A DNA stretch of 64,000 nucleotides from Puccinia triticina (Eukaryota; Basidiomycota; Pucciniomycetes; Pucciniales; Pucciniaceae). How positions within the stretch are numbered: position 1 is the stretch's first letter; the number at the start of each line of letters is the position of its first letter. The stretch covers positions 5,456,001-5,520,000 of the forward strand of contig NC_070564.1 in the NCBI RefSeq assembly GCF_026914185.1, written 5' to 3'. Shown piece after piece: positions 1 through 11,300 of the stretch. The notes under the pieces are model-generated. The model saw only the letters and a program-made list of their open reading frames with translations. It was not told the origin of the DNA and made no database searches. The translations under genes and the position numbers were made by a program.

Positions 1-760
1 TGGGCTTGCACTCCATTTTTTTTGGAGTGCATCTAGCTGCACTCCCCTATTTTGGTCAATTTTGGAGTACCCAGTTGTGTACTCCAAGAAACATGGAGTG
101 CCCATCTGGGGACTCCATGTTTTGGGAGTACAAAATCAAGGCACTCCAACTTTTTTGGAGTGCTGGCCCCCCAAAGCCAAAAATGTGGAGTGCATGAAGT
201 AAAAGTTTGGAGTGCATTTAGGCTGACCCTAAAATAAGTCAGGGTTCTCAAAGAGGAATGAAACCTTATGTCAGCATCATATGTGTATTTAAAATACATC
301 AAAAATTATGTATGTAAAATGTTTTCAGTTTCTACAATGACTAAAACCTGAACCAGAAATAAATTCAAGGGGATTAAATTTGGTTGGTTCATGTCACCTG
401 CCTACTACTGCCCTAAAGTTTTCCTGGTACTCCACCCCAAGAACTTGGAATATACATTTTTCAAAGTTACATGCAAGTTTCAATTAGAGATTTAAAATTG
501 CATTTTTGTAAATTTGAGAAACCTTAATCCACTCCAATAAATTTGGAATGAACATCTGTGCACTCCAAAAAAAAAAAAAATGAAAAAAATGTTGCTTGGA
601 AAAAATATTTTTGGAGTGGAATTGGGTTTACTCCAAAATTTTTGGAGTGCATCATGGGTACACTCCAAAAAACAGGCTTTTTTGGAGTGGAATTTTGTTC
701 ACTCCAACAAAATTTGGAGTACACTATGGTTCACTCCAATGAAAGTTGGAGTGGACTACT
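1..760. repeat. Hairpin minisatellite built of CACTCC/GGAGTG units
   Basis: The stretch is dominated by short palindromes in which CACTCCAA is followed after a few bases by TTGGAGTG, with spacers of roughly ten bases between palindromes. Clear units lie at about 9-30, 80-95, 145-160, 535-570, 600-650 and 660-750. Between about 230 and 500 the units are lost and the DNA is plain AT-rich sequence. The short ORFs here are by-products of the repeat. No gene is supported. Confidence 0.75.
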
Positions 761-1081
761 TGTAAGGGTCTGATGTACCCTCACTGGAAACAACGTGGAA
801 AGCGGGGGCGAGGGGACGAGGCCGGAGCCTGAGGAACTTTCTAGTTCCAAACGGTGGGCTGAATTGCAGATGGGCTAGCCGGGAGAGAACAGATTCTCTC
901 CGTAAGTACAACCAGAGAGAGAAAGAGAAGGGAAATGAGAAGAAGGCTTACCTAGCCGGGAGAGAACAGATTCTCTGCCGGACTAGGGAAGATGGGGTTC
1001 GAGCACATGTATCTGTCTGCGCAGGGGTTACATAATCCTCTGGCCCTTTGTGTGAAGCCCCCTAGGATAGGGGACTTTACA
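761..1081 (-). mobile_element. MITE with 5-bp target duplication, copy 1
   Basis: A 321-bp element begins TGTAAGGGTC and ends GGACTTTACA, and is flanked by CTACT (756-760 and 1082-1086). It matches the reverse complement of the insertion at 4461-4804, including two internal copies of a segment with CTAGCCGGGAGAGAACAG. It has no coding capacity. The superfamily is uncertain; the TIR and 5-bp duplication fit a non-autonomous DNA transposon. It is inserted in the hairpin minisatellite. Confidence 0.8.
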
Positions 1082-1250
1082 CTACTGTTCACTCCATTTT
1101 TGGAGTGGATGAAGTAATTTTTTGGTGTGGATTTAGCCTGCCCCTAAATTTTCAACACAAATAGCGCCCGCGGTGGGTCGGGTTGAGGCGGTAAACTCCT
1201 GAAATTTCCAACTAGGGCCCCGATTTAGGGCCCGCGGTGGAAATGCTCTT
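1082..1250. repeat. Minisatellite remnant and GC-rich repeat
   Basis: After the MITE the CACTCC/GGAGTG repeat resumes (1089-1125). It is followed by a GC-rich stretch with GGGCCCGCGGTGG and the end motif GGAAATGCTCTTA, a style of terminus seen in many short non-autonomous elements. No gene is visible. Confidence 0.4.
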
Positions 1251-1920
1251 AGCAAGTGTGCTGGCACAAATGTTGGATCTCTGCCGGCTGCTGCTGCGGC
1301 CGCGCCAGCTCCACTTGATGGGTGGCTCCCGACCGGGGAGGATAGTCCGGCTGCACTCTTGGGTTTGAGCTGAGCCTTTTGTCAAAATTGAGCCAGGAGA
1401 CCACCAACGTCCACCGGCAGCTTGTCCGAGACCTCCCTGCCACTCAGGAACCCTGTGCTTGGGTCCTGATAGCGCTTGTTGACTGTCTCTGAGCAGACTT
1501 CTTCAAGTGGCAGCTCCAACCACGGCCTATTGGAGACGCCGTGTGTCAAACAGATTTTCCAGGCATAAATACCAAATAATCAATATTCCACACTCAAAAA
1601 GGAGGGCAATGAGAAAAGACCGTGTCAACGACGCCGATCCTCTTCTTGCTGAGACCTCAAGAACCCAGAGACAGGGAGCAGCTGATCATGGGGTTTCCGT
1701 ATATCATAGAGGCAGGAATTGAAGGCAAGGATGATATTGATGATGTCCTTGGCCTTGGCCATCCTGGGCCCACTGCTAATCCCTTTCATCTGAGAGCCAG
1801 CAGACACATGCAGTACCCTTGCACGCCCAAGTTCCAGTGCAAGAAGTGGTGCTTGTACACATGCGGATCTAGCAGCAGATCTGAGCATTTGAAGCTTGAC
1901 GCTAGCTTCTCCCTGACCGC

Positions 1921-3061
1921 TGTAAGACTCAAAAGTGGTTGCGAAACCCTTTTGCTGAATGGAGAAGGGGATGATGGAGGTGCAAACTCTGCCCTTCTAT
2001 ACTATCAGATAACAAGACCCACCAAGCTAAGCTTGGCAAGTTTTAATCAAGTGATAGGTCTGGTCTAGTTCCAGATGAAGTTGTCCGATGACAGATATGT
2101 GAGAGTCGAGAGGTTTTATGATGATGGAAAGGGTGAAAGTTGACTTGATGTTTCCGGTGGGGTTTGAACACAGGTCCTCAAGCGGGTGATATGAAAAGTT
2201 GAGAAGAGTGTCTAGACTGAGAAGGGTATATGTCTCAGTCAGGAGTTGAACCAGGAACCAGGTAACTTGTGACAGGCACGTGATATGTTAAGCAAGAGAT
2301 ATGAGAGATATGAGAGTGAGCTCAGTGGTTATTTGCAAAGTAAGGGCTGTTATGAGGTGTTATAAGGGTATTTATAAGGGTAAAGGTAAAGCTATGGGTG
2401 GTATGTAAATAACTGGGGAATACTGAGCTGAGGGAAAAACAACTGGGGGGAGAGAGCTCCTTATATAGACAAATGTGAGGGATTTTAGCTACAAGGGGGA
2501 CCCTGGATGAGGGATTTTAGCTGGTGGTCTGCGTACAAGTGGTGTCAGAAGATACTAAATACAGGCAAAAAGTGGGGTGAGAAATGAAAGATGATGTCAT
2601 ACTAATGCAGGGAGTGCATAAACAAAGCGGGGACATGTCAAATACAGAGGTACTTCATGCAAGGGGTGCATGAGTGGTGTCAGACTAATGCAAGGAGTGC
2701 AGAAATGAAGCGGGGACATGTCAAATACAGAAGAAATGGGGTTGGTCTCCTGCAAATGCAGTGGCGATAAGAGGGATAGAAAAGAGTATGTGTTTGGCTG
2801 GGGCTGAGTATGTGTATACCTGGGAAAGGTGACTTGAGGGTTGTGACAGGTTGATGACTGGGGCTGGCCGTGTCCATGGGGGTCCAAGAGGGTGTGACTT
2901 CCAATCCAGCGGGGTTCCAGTGACGCTTCCAGTGGTGACTAGGGGTAAAATTGGCCGTAGAATCCATTTCTGAGGTCCATTTGGTGGTATCTTGAGGCCT
3001 AGGGTGAGTAAATATATGTATGAGGAAAAACTTTTGATTTTTCACTTTTCCGTCTACCACA
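1921..3061 (-). repeat. Solo LTR, TGTGG...TTACA family, 4-bp duplication
   Basis: The 1141-bp unit has TG...CA ends (read on the minus strand TGTGGTAGAC to GAGTCTTACA) and is flanked by CCGC at 1917-1920 and 3062-3065. Copies at 39544-40361 and 53823-54810 have the same ends and their own 4-bp duplications. On the minus strand a TATA-like CTATATAAGG followed by GAGCTCTCT sets the orientation. No internal region or second LTR is present. Open frames inside it (such as a 189-codon minus frame at 2680-3249) are not supported as genes. Confidence 0.75.
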
Positions 3062-3260
3062 CCGCAAGCTCTGGTCCACCAATGAGTCCTAAGGCTGGCA
3101 CCCGGGGGTTTGGGCAGGGGGTCAACCTCATCCCAAACCCCGCATCCAAAACCACCCGGGTGGAACAGATTTTTTTTTGCCCCTGAGCTGCTGGCTGCCT
3201 GGCAGCGGAGTTGAGGCCGTGCACTCACAGGCTTGACAATCTTTAGCACCCTCAGTCACG

Positions 3261-5931
3261 ATGAAGCGCAAGAAAACATCCCACCCTGCTCCCGCTGGCG
3301 CTGGAAATTCCACCAGTTCCACCTCAAACCACCCCGATGTTATTGAGATCAATGTTGAAGATGAAGGAGAAAAATCCAGCCAATCTCAAGCTCATTCTGT
3401 GAAGCGCATTTGGGTGTGGACCTATTTCAAAGAAACTGAATCTGGAACCTATGCAGTCTGTCAATTTGTGGGTAAGACTAACGTGATTTGTGGCGCAAAG
3501 TTGAAAAAGGATTGAAGTAGCAGCACAAAAAACTTTCACAAACACCTTCAAAATATCCATCAACTCGTTGATCCAAAGCTCAGTAAAAAGATTGACAAAT
3601 ATCAAACTGACATTGGACGGTGGACCAATACTAATCAGCTGGCCCCAAAGGTAAATCTCTGGCAAATTTTGTGTGTTTTTTTGTATCAGTTATGCTGAAG
3701 GCCCCACAATTTTTTTAGTTACAGCTGAACCAAGAGTCCCTGAAGACGGCTTTGGTTTACTTTATTGCCAAGGCCGATCTCCCCTTTTTGGTTGTGGATA
3801 GGCCTTTGTTCAAAAACTTGATTAGACTTGTGAACAAAGAAGCAGCGAAGTTGATGGACCCCATCAATCAAAAGACTATGGCAAATCACCTGACAAGGGT
3901 GTATCTCCATTCTCAAGAAAAGATGAAGGCTCTATCTCTAGCGCCAGGATTTCATCAGTTTTACCCAGGACGCATGGACAGCCCCAAACTCAACTGCTTT
4001 CATGGGTGTAACTGCCCACTTTATTAATAAAGATTTTGAGATGATCGATATGACTATTGGAGTCCCCAATGTACGAGGTACGTACTCTTGAGTCATATTG
4101 CTTTCCTCTGCTCTCTTCAGTTACTGTATGTGCTCAATCTGATGTGATATTTGGACAACTTTATTATCAGGCAAGCATACGGGAAAAAACTTTGCCAACC
4201 TATTCCATTGTGTGCTTGAAGACTACAACATCCTCAGCAAACTACACACCATTACTGCTGATAATGCAACTACAAATGGAGTGATGGCTTGAGAATTGAA
4301 AGTTCAGATACCGTCTTTCAACACTGAGACCCACCTTTTAGGTTGCATTGCCCACGTCATAAATCTAGGGGCAAAAGCGGGTCTTGTGGTCCTTGGCGGC
4401 GTTGAAGAAGACCGCAATGGTCAAGAAATCTCGATGGCAGATGAAGATGACAAACAGAATTGTGAAGCCCCCCTCATCAATGGGGCTCCACACGAAGGGT
4501 CACGGGATTACGTGACCCCCGCGCATCAAATTACTTAGTCCGAGCTACTCGCTTCCCTAGTCCGGCAGAGAGTTCCTCCTCTCTCCCGGCTAGGTAAGCT
4601 CGACCCCGTTTCTTCTCTCCTCGATTTCCTTCTCCATGATTTGACTGTATTTAGACTAACACAGAGAGAGTTCCTCCTCTCTCCCGGCTAGCTTGAAATC
4701 CAATTCCCCACATTTTGGACCTAGAACCCTCCCAGACGGCTTCTAGCCCGCTCTCCGTGCCCTTTCTACCCATCTCATCAGTGAGGGTCTACTGGACCCT
4801 TACAAGAATGCCAACGATCCTGATGTGTCCGGATTTGGCAACACAGTCATGCGCATCTTGCATCTGACCTCCAATCCGGAAGGCAGTGGAATCAACCTCA
4901 AAACTATCCTCAAGAGAATCCACGGCATGTGCACTTACGTTTGGTTTTCTCCGCAACTCTGTGAACGCTTTTGTAAGGTTGTTGAATATGTACAGCCAGA
5001 GCTTAAGGAATTGGGTGCCAAGCTCTTTTGCCTCGAGATCGATGTGGCTACTTGGTGGAACTCAACTTTTGCAATGTTCAACCGTGCAATCCAACTTCGC
5101 CGGTCTTGCATCCACTTCTGCAACAAGACTTCTGAGACAAGATTGTTCATCTTATCCATGCCAGAATGGAATCAAGCAGCTAACCTGATGCGCTTGCTAG
5201 AGCCTCTTAACAAAGCAACACAATTTCAAATGCTCTGTGGATCCAACTACCCGACCTTAAACACCGCACTCCCTGTCTACATAGTCTTGATGAAGCACTT
5301 GAAGCAAGTTCAACATGATCTATATGACCCAGCACAGCTCATCCAACCTGCCACCCAGATCATCAACAAGATTGAAAGCTACCTCTGCTCCGCACTTGGC
5401 AAACCAAGCTACATATGTGCAATGATCCTTGACCCAACCTTCAAGACTGCCGTCTGGAAAAGGAACAAAGCCTTTATGGAGCAGCACTATGATATGCCAG
5501 TCGAGGCAATCCTCACAATTTTTGGTGGGGTTGCAAAGACTTTTGATGAGATGCCCGATCCCCCTCAGCAAACCCAGTCGAACCCGGGTTCAAAGAAGAA
5601 GACATCTAGCTTCTTCTCTTCTGAATTATACAAGCCAACAACTGAGCTGGACACAGTCAAGGCCAAGATTGATTGTTATCTCAAAGAAGACCTTGAACGC
5701 AAAGGAAAACCGATCTTGAAGTACTGGTCTGGCCAACAATCAAAATATCCGATCTTGTCAAAGATGGCTCGGCGCTACTTAGCCATTCCGGCTACAAGTG
5801 CAGCCTCGGAGAGAGTCTTCTCTAAAGGTTGTCGGGTAGTCTCTTGGCAGCGCACATCACTTGATCCTGAAACCATCAAGCAGTTACTGTGTCTCAAGGG
5901 ATGGTATCAGCTACTCAACAGCCCATTATAG
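3261..5931 (+). pseudogene. hAT transposase, degraded
   Basis: The protein would bind element ends through an N-terminal BED-type zinc finger (W..F near 3415-3425, C..C near 3460-3500, HKHLQNIH near 3538) and cut DNA with an RNase H-like core. ITADNATTNG near 4255 carries a catalytic Asp. The C-terminal hATC dimerisation region is intact (YPILSKMARRYLAIPATSAA, near 5745-5805). Exons appear to be 3261-3650, 3719-4077, 4171-4460 and 4805-5931, with GT-AG introns. Damage: TGA at 3513-3515 inside the BED finger, a frameshift near 3945, a stop near 4286, and a MITE between 4460 and 4805. The last 368 codons are open. Not functional as it stands. Confidence 0.85.
4461..4804 (+). mobile_element. MITE copy 2, inserted in the hAT transposase gene
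   Basis: The 344-bp insert starts TGTGAAGCCCC and ends GGACCCTTACA. It is flanked by AGAAT at 4456-4460 and 4805-4809. Deleting the insert and one AGAAT joins the two transposase frames in phase (DDKQN to ANDPDVSG). It is the inverted counterpart of 761-1081. Internally it holds two repeats of AGAGAGTTCCTCCTCTCTCC followed by CGGCTAG. Confidence 0.9.
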
Positions 5932-6236
5932 TTCCTCATCCCTCTCTCCCCATGCATTTTTTCTCCCAACACTCATATAAATTAGTCGATACACTTGTTT
6001 TTTACTCCAATCAAGTTGTTTTTCACTCCACATGCTCCCCTGTCTACCTTCCTTTGCTTTAGGTACACATTGCTTGCCTCATCGGAGCACTGAAACCCGT
6101 TATCTTGCTACACTCAACCTCCCAAGCCCGCTCATTAAGTACTGCCAAACCACCTGGGGTTTTGGGCGGGGTGTTGGCCCCATCCCAACCACCCGCACCC
6201 GGGGGTCACTTTTTGGGTGCCAGCCTTAATGAGTCC

Positions 6237-8379
6237 CACTTGTCTAGGAACAACGCCAACACAAGCACGAAGCCCGGAATTGAGATCAGCGTTGATGGGT
6301 GCACAACTGAGCGCGCTTGGGGACATGATGAGGTGGATAGTTGGTTATGATAGGCCCGGTAGACAGCGAACAGGATATCAGAATCCAAAGCCGTCCATCA
6401 AATATAAAATCCAAAGTCAGTTCCCCCTTCCTCACCCGTAAAAAAAAAGAAGGAACAGACCAATTGCTGCTCATCTCTACCTGGACGTCACCCTCCTGCA
6501 CAAGCAGATTATTGCCACAGTAGGATCCCAAAGGTCAACGCAGAGCCAGTCGTCAAAGTCCGCGAGTTGTGCGACGCCACCTCCGCGTTCTTGGCCACTG
6601 ATCGAGATCTTTTTTAAAAATGAAAAAATACCAACAGGCTCTGGGATTTGGCAATGGAGGTCTGCAGTTTGTGACGGAGAGGAGGGAGGACTGGCAGTGT
6701 GGGGAATGGCTGGCCGTACTGGCGCTTTTGAGGGAGAGGGACTTGAGGATCCTGGCGCGGCCACATGCGGTGGGGTAGTCTACAGTTGCTCCTCCTCCTC
6801 TTCCCGCAGCTCTTGATGTTCCTTGTGTCTTGTTTGCTTTGATGATGGGGGCGGTGGAATGGCTGGGGGATCCGAATGGTTAGACGATGAAGGGCGAGCA
6901 AACGTTGTAGGCGAGTATTGTGCTGAGTATTGGCAAGGCGCTGACAACATTGATTAAGGGGGTAAATATTTTTTGGTTCCTATGGCGCAGATTTTGTGAA
7001 AAGCATGAAGTTGCCGTGGTTACTGAGGGGTGTGGAGGGAAATTAACATGGGATCATTGTGGCTGAGGGGGGTACATAGGTTGTTGGCTTGGTTATGACG
7101 ATGGCACTGAGTTGCGGGCATGGCGGGTTGAGCTTTGCATGCAGCTGGGTGAGTGCCTATAAATATTGCGGCCTTGGTATTGATGGATCGCCAGTCAACT
7201 GTCTGTGCTGCACTTCCAGCCAGTGAGTTGACTCAACACCCTCCGCTGTTGCACTTGCGCAGTCTGAGGGTTTATTCTTGGTGCCCCCCCTTTGCAATTG
7301 CCTTAAATGCCGCGCACTGGGGGGCATCTGCCCACTACTTTAGACCTCTCTAGAAGAGGATGGGAAGTGGGTTTGGTGCTGTTGCTTGTTTTTTTTTCTG
7401 AATTTGTAAGGGGGAACCCTTGATCTTGGTTTTTGTGATTGTCTGTCTTTAATAAACTTGGATTGGCTGGTTTTGAAAACCATTTTCATCACCCCACTCC
7501 GCTAGCCCAAGCCTGCCCAAGCTTTCCGTGGCGTATGGGACACACCACCGCTGTGTTGTCAACAACAGCCCGGTCCACATTGGGCTTTTACAAGCAGGAT
7601 TCTGATTAGAATCAACTGCGTTTAATGTCAGTTCTTGCTGAAATTTGCACTCCCCCAGCAATTTTTAAGCTCAATTTTTTATCAATCAGCAACATCAATT
7701 TTAGTCGGGGGCATAAAATGCCCCAAGTTGAACCAGGCTAATGCGGCTATAAGAAGCAAAAATTATTGTAAACACTTGTCAGTTAAGTGGCAGTTGAGCC
7801 ACATGACCTACAATGATCACGGTGCCAGGTGCAACAATCTTCAATAAGTGACGTCCGCCTATGTAATAGTGGTCCTGGTTCAGTGGTTAATTACATTATG
7901 ACAATTATCGCACACAAGGCTGGTCTGGAAGAAATGCCCAAAAAATGATAATAGCTATGTACATCGAGAAAAATCCAAATACGTATGTGTGATAGCTAAC
8001 GTCCGCTGTGCAACTCTAGAATGATACAAGTGTATGACAAAAACAAAGAAATGGATGTGCTGCTTTAGAAAGATTGGTTAGGGCAAATGTGAGAGAGACG
8101 ACAATCGTGATGATAAAAGTAGAGATTCGTGCTGCTAGTTCAATGAGACAAAAACGAATTGAAGGTGACGAAGCAAGGATAGGCTGTAAGAAAAGGTTTG
8201 GATGCTAGAACAAACGCAACCGAACATTCAAGTTCAACACTTGTTAAACATTTTGTACACATTGAATTGGCAGCTTGTTCATGGTATGAAATAGGCCTGA
8301 CTATCTCAGATCCATTCAATGAGATAGCAAACCCTTACCAAGAAAAAAGAAGGGTGCCAAGCAAAAATCCGGCGCAAAG
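6237..8379. other. No gene seen
   Basis: About 2.1 kb between the hAT element and the end of the Mei2-like gene. The open frames are short, overlap on both strands and match nothing I recognise. A TATA-like TATAAATATTG lies at about 7158. There is no clear repeat structure apart from purine or pyrimidine runs. Confidence 0.5.
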
Positions 8380-11300
8380 TTATTGATGAATGGGAGTTAT
8401 CGATGACATCGGAGGCCTAACCAACAAGGCGGCATTGGCTTGTGAGCGAGCTTTACGTTGCAAATCGTTAGCATCTAGGAGAAAAAAGACACGTTCAGTG
8501 GAAGCAGTATAAAGGTTAAGATATCTGACTGATTGGTAACTCACGAGGAAAGGGCTCAGGAAGGCCCATCAATGGTCCACTGGAATGGTATATCTTTGGC
8601 CTGAAAGATTCTTCTTCCTCCATGATGGCACTACGATGAACAAAGAAAAATGTCAGGAGGTATACTACAAACTGGTGAAACGTTTTAGAACTCTTACCTG
8701 TTCCTAACTGAGTCGTCCCACCAATCAATAACTTTTGTCAGCCGAGCTGGCTTCATACACGAACATGAAAATGCACTTACACTTCTCGATCAAGTTTTCC
8801 TTTCCTTGAATGCTGGCATAGCACATTTGCACCGTTTTCTCAGACACTGGAGAGAACCATGTAAAATGGTCAGTTATCCAATACCGGCCTACTAGATCAA
8901 ACCCGACTCACAAAATACGCCCCACTTGACCCCTAACTTAGCCTTGGCAAACTTTAACACATTTTCTACGGAGAGGAAATTGATGAAAGCGTAGCCAACG
9001 TTCAAGCGGGCCTTGAAGTCCATTCTCAAGTACAAGAAGTCAAACCCTCTGGGGCATATGTCATTGATAAAATTAAAGAGCATCTCATCGGTAATTTTGT
9101 TTGGAATGTTCTGTCGAAAAGGCGTCGTTAGTTTGGTGCTCGGGAAGGTCAAGTCCTACGCCTACCTTGATCATGCATGTGGTGCGAGGATCACTACCAC
9201 ACTCGATACGATCCAAATCCATCACATTGCTAGGGGGCACCCCAGGGAATGGAAACGCGCGCGGTCTACTGACAGCTGGCGGATGAGGACTCATTTGCGG
9301 GTCGATGTGGCGTAAAGGTGAGCCATAGAGATCGGGTGTAATGGTCTGAGGTGTGCCGCACGCCATGCTGTCTGCCGACAAGGGTGCAGGGCCGTGCAGA
9401 TTATACAAAGAAGTAGCAGGAGGCATGGATAACTACCAAGGTTGAAATCAGTGTAAACCTCGATAACTGTTAGTTGAAAGCTAAACTAACTGGCTGGCTC
9501 CACGGAAGCACGTAATTAGCAGCGTACGGGTCTCCAACATAGCGATACAACAAGCTATTGTTGTATTGGTCCGTAGAATTGAGCATGGGCGGAGGTCTGA
9601 TAGTGGGAGGCAGAAGGCACACGCTGGGTGCAAGTCCATTACCAAGTGGACCGGTAATCCCACCTTCTCGGAAATCAGATAGCAGATCAGCGGCTGAATG
9701 ACATTTCCTAAACAGATGAATTTGCGCCTCACCAGAATATTGGTTATCAATGACGGAGCGTAGATCTGATTCAGGAACCTCAACGGTGACTTGAAAATCC
9801 TACGATCAATGTCGCAAAACGGCATGCGAAATGTTTGGCAAAATTGTCGCTCGAGCGGGATGATAATTTGAATTGAGAAGGCTCACGGCAAAATCTCTGG
9901 CAACCAGCTGCTTTTGGGCTGCATCAGCTCGTCGGTCGTCATACCACTCTACAAACCAACGGGATGGCCCAACAGCTCGTAAGGCTTTCAGATCACCATA
10001 TCTTTGCAGATATTCTATCAATACTTCTTCCGTTATGATGCCGCGTGGATCTAGAGCACACAAATCATGTCAACAAATTGTGATGTTTTTTTAAGAAATA
10101 ATGTTTACCTTCAAACCGCAAATTGAGAGCGCCTTCATTCGAGGAAAGAACGGGGTTCTCAAAGTCTTGTGTGAGATGAATTACATCACTGCGCTGCAAA
10201 GGTTCCATCTTCAGATAAGAGCCAAAATTGTTCTAATTGTAGCAAGAAAATCAGGTAAGCTGAGGAAAACATAGAGCACAGATAAACGATGTACCTCGAG
10301 ATTTTTAACGCCATTTTGGATCAAGTTAAGAAGTGAACGCGTGTCATGGAAGCCAACCAAGATGAAGCCAACAGGGCTCAAAGTATCCACGTGAATATCC
10401 AGTAAATCACCATACGCCTGGACGTGAAATCTTTTAATTCAGTACGGTACCCAAGTTATGCTGAAATTGAACGCAATCGACTCACCGCAAACGCGTTGCG
10501 TACTCGGACGATACCTTTCATACTGCCCAACAATTTGGGAGGAATACCTAGGACTTTGCAATATCGCGGCGATGTGGCACCAGACATGACACCCCACGGT
10601 TGAAGTCGGTTAGAGGAGCTATTGCATTCATGTTTGTAATCAGCATCAGTAAAACTCGTTGTTATAAAGATGATGCCGGCGACATACGACATTGTAGATT
10701 CTCCGAGCTGACCACCTGCAGCCGAGCGTGTATCAACTTCGGTAGCTTGTTCGGAAAGATCTTGAGAGGATTCATTTCCTTCCCAATTGACACTCAAAAG
10801 ACTTTTGGCATTGCCCATCGGCCTTCTGCCACTCGTATCAGCCACAGTGCTGGAGCGGGGCCTGAAGTTGGCATTAAACAATTTGGATTGTAATCGGTCT
10901 ACTGGGGAAGAGCCTATCAAGGACATAGATCGCTCCTCAATCCGACGGGCCGATCCGGGGGGTCCCGGCGTGCCTTCGTTAGACGACGAGGGGAGTGAAG
11001 GGCGCCCGTTGTGGAAAAGTGGACTGCTGTCAGTGGGGGCCGTGTGGTAGCGCTGGTGGCGATCACTAGCAGCGTTACCAACCAGTAAAGCTGATTGCGG
11101 CGTTGACTTGGAGACGCTTGATGCAAAACCGGTTGGATTTCTGGATGTAGGAAATAAGAGAGTCGCGGGATCCTCGGCGCGCTGGTGACTCGAGCCCAGG
11201 TAGGAGCCAACGTTTGCAAACGCCAGCGGAGAAGACATACCCGCAAACATGTTGAATGAATTATTAGGGTAATTTATGACATTCTGGCCAGCACGGCCAA

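Larger units (their letters stand above)
3090..6228 (+). mobile_element. hAT DNA transposon, non-functional
   Basis: The element starts TAAGGCTGGCACCCGGGG and ends GGGTGCCAGCCTTA, so the termini are inverted repeats. An exact 8-bp duplication, ATGAGTCC, flanks it (3082-3089 and 6229-6236), as expected for hAT. It inserted 20 bp from the end of the solo LTR. It carries one transposase gene, which is broken and hosts a MITE. The 3139-bp length includes the 344-bp MITE. Confidence 0.9.
1625..6326 (-). pseudogene. Unrecognised minus-strand coding sequence split by a solo LTR and a hAT element
   Basis: On the minus strand, 6326-6229, 3081-3062 and 1916-1789 form one open frame of 82 codons once the hAT element (with one ATGAGTCC copy) and the solo LTR (with one CCGC copy) are removed. 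The joins fall in phase at both sites. Visible peptides include SCAPINADLNSGLRACVG before the hAT and DPHVYKHHFLHWNLGVQG beyond the LTR. The frame then meets TGA at 1786-1788 and a second TGA near 1690. Both could be former CGA codons. Further plausible coding lies around 1376-1530 (WLELPLEEVCSETVNKRYQ). I do not recognise the family. It may be a broken host gene or part of an older element. Confidence 0.5.

Noticed and set aside
2680..3249. 189-codon minus-strand open frame
   Set aside because: It lies mostly within the solo LTR at 1921-3061 and crosses its end, the target duplication and the hAT TIR, so it cannot be an ancestral gene.
4473..4780. Alternative MITE boundaries using the 7-mer CTCATCA
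   Set aside because: It also gives an in-phase join, but homology with the other copy extends beyond it on both sides up to TGTGAAG and TTACA, where a 5-bp AGAAT duplication is found.
8516..8545. Stop at 8516-8518 as the end of the Mei2-like protein
   Set aside because: Splicing at 8544/8474 keeps phase, adds a tail (HANDLQRKARSQANAALL) of Mei2-like position and ends at a clean TAA at 8380-8382.
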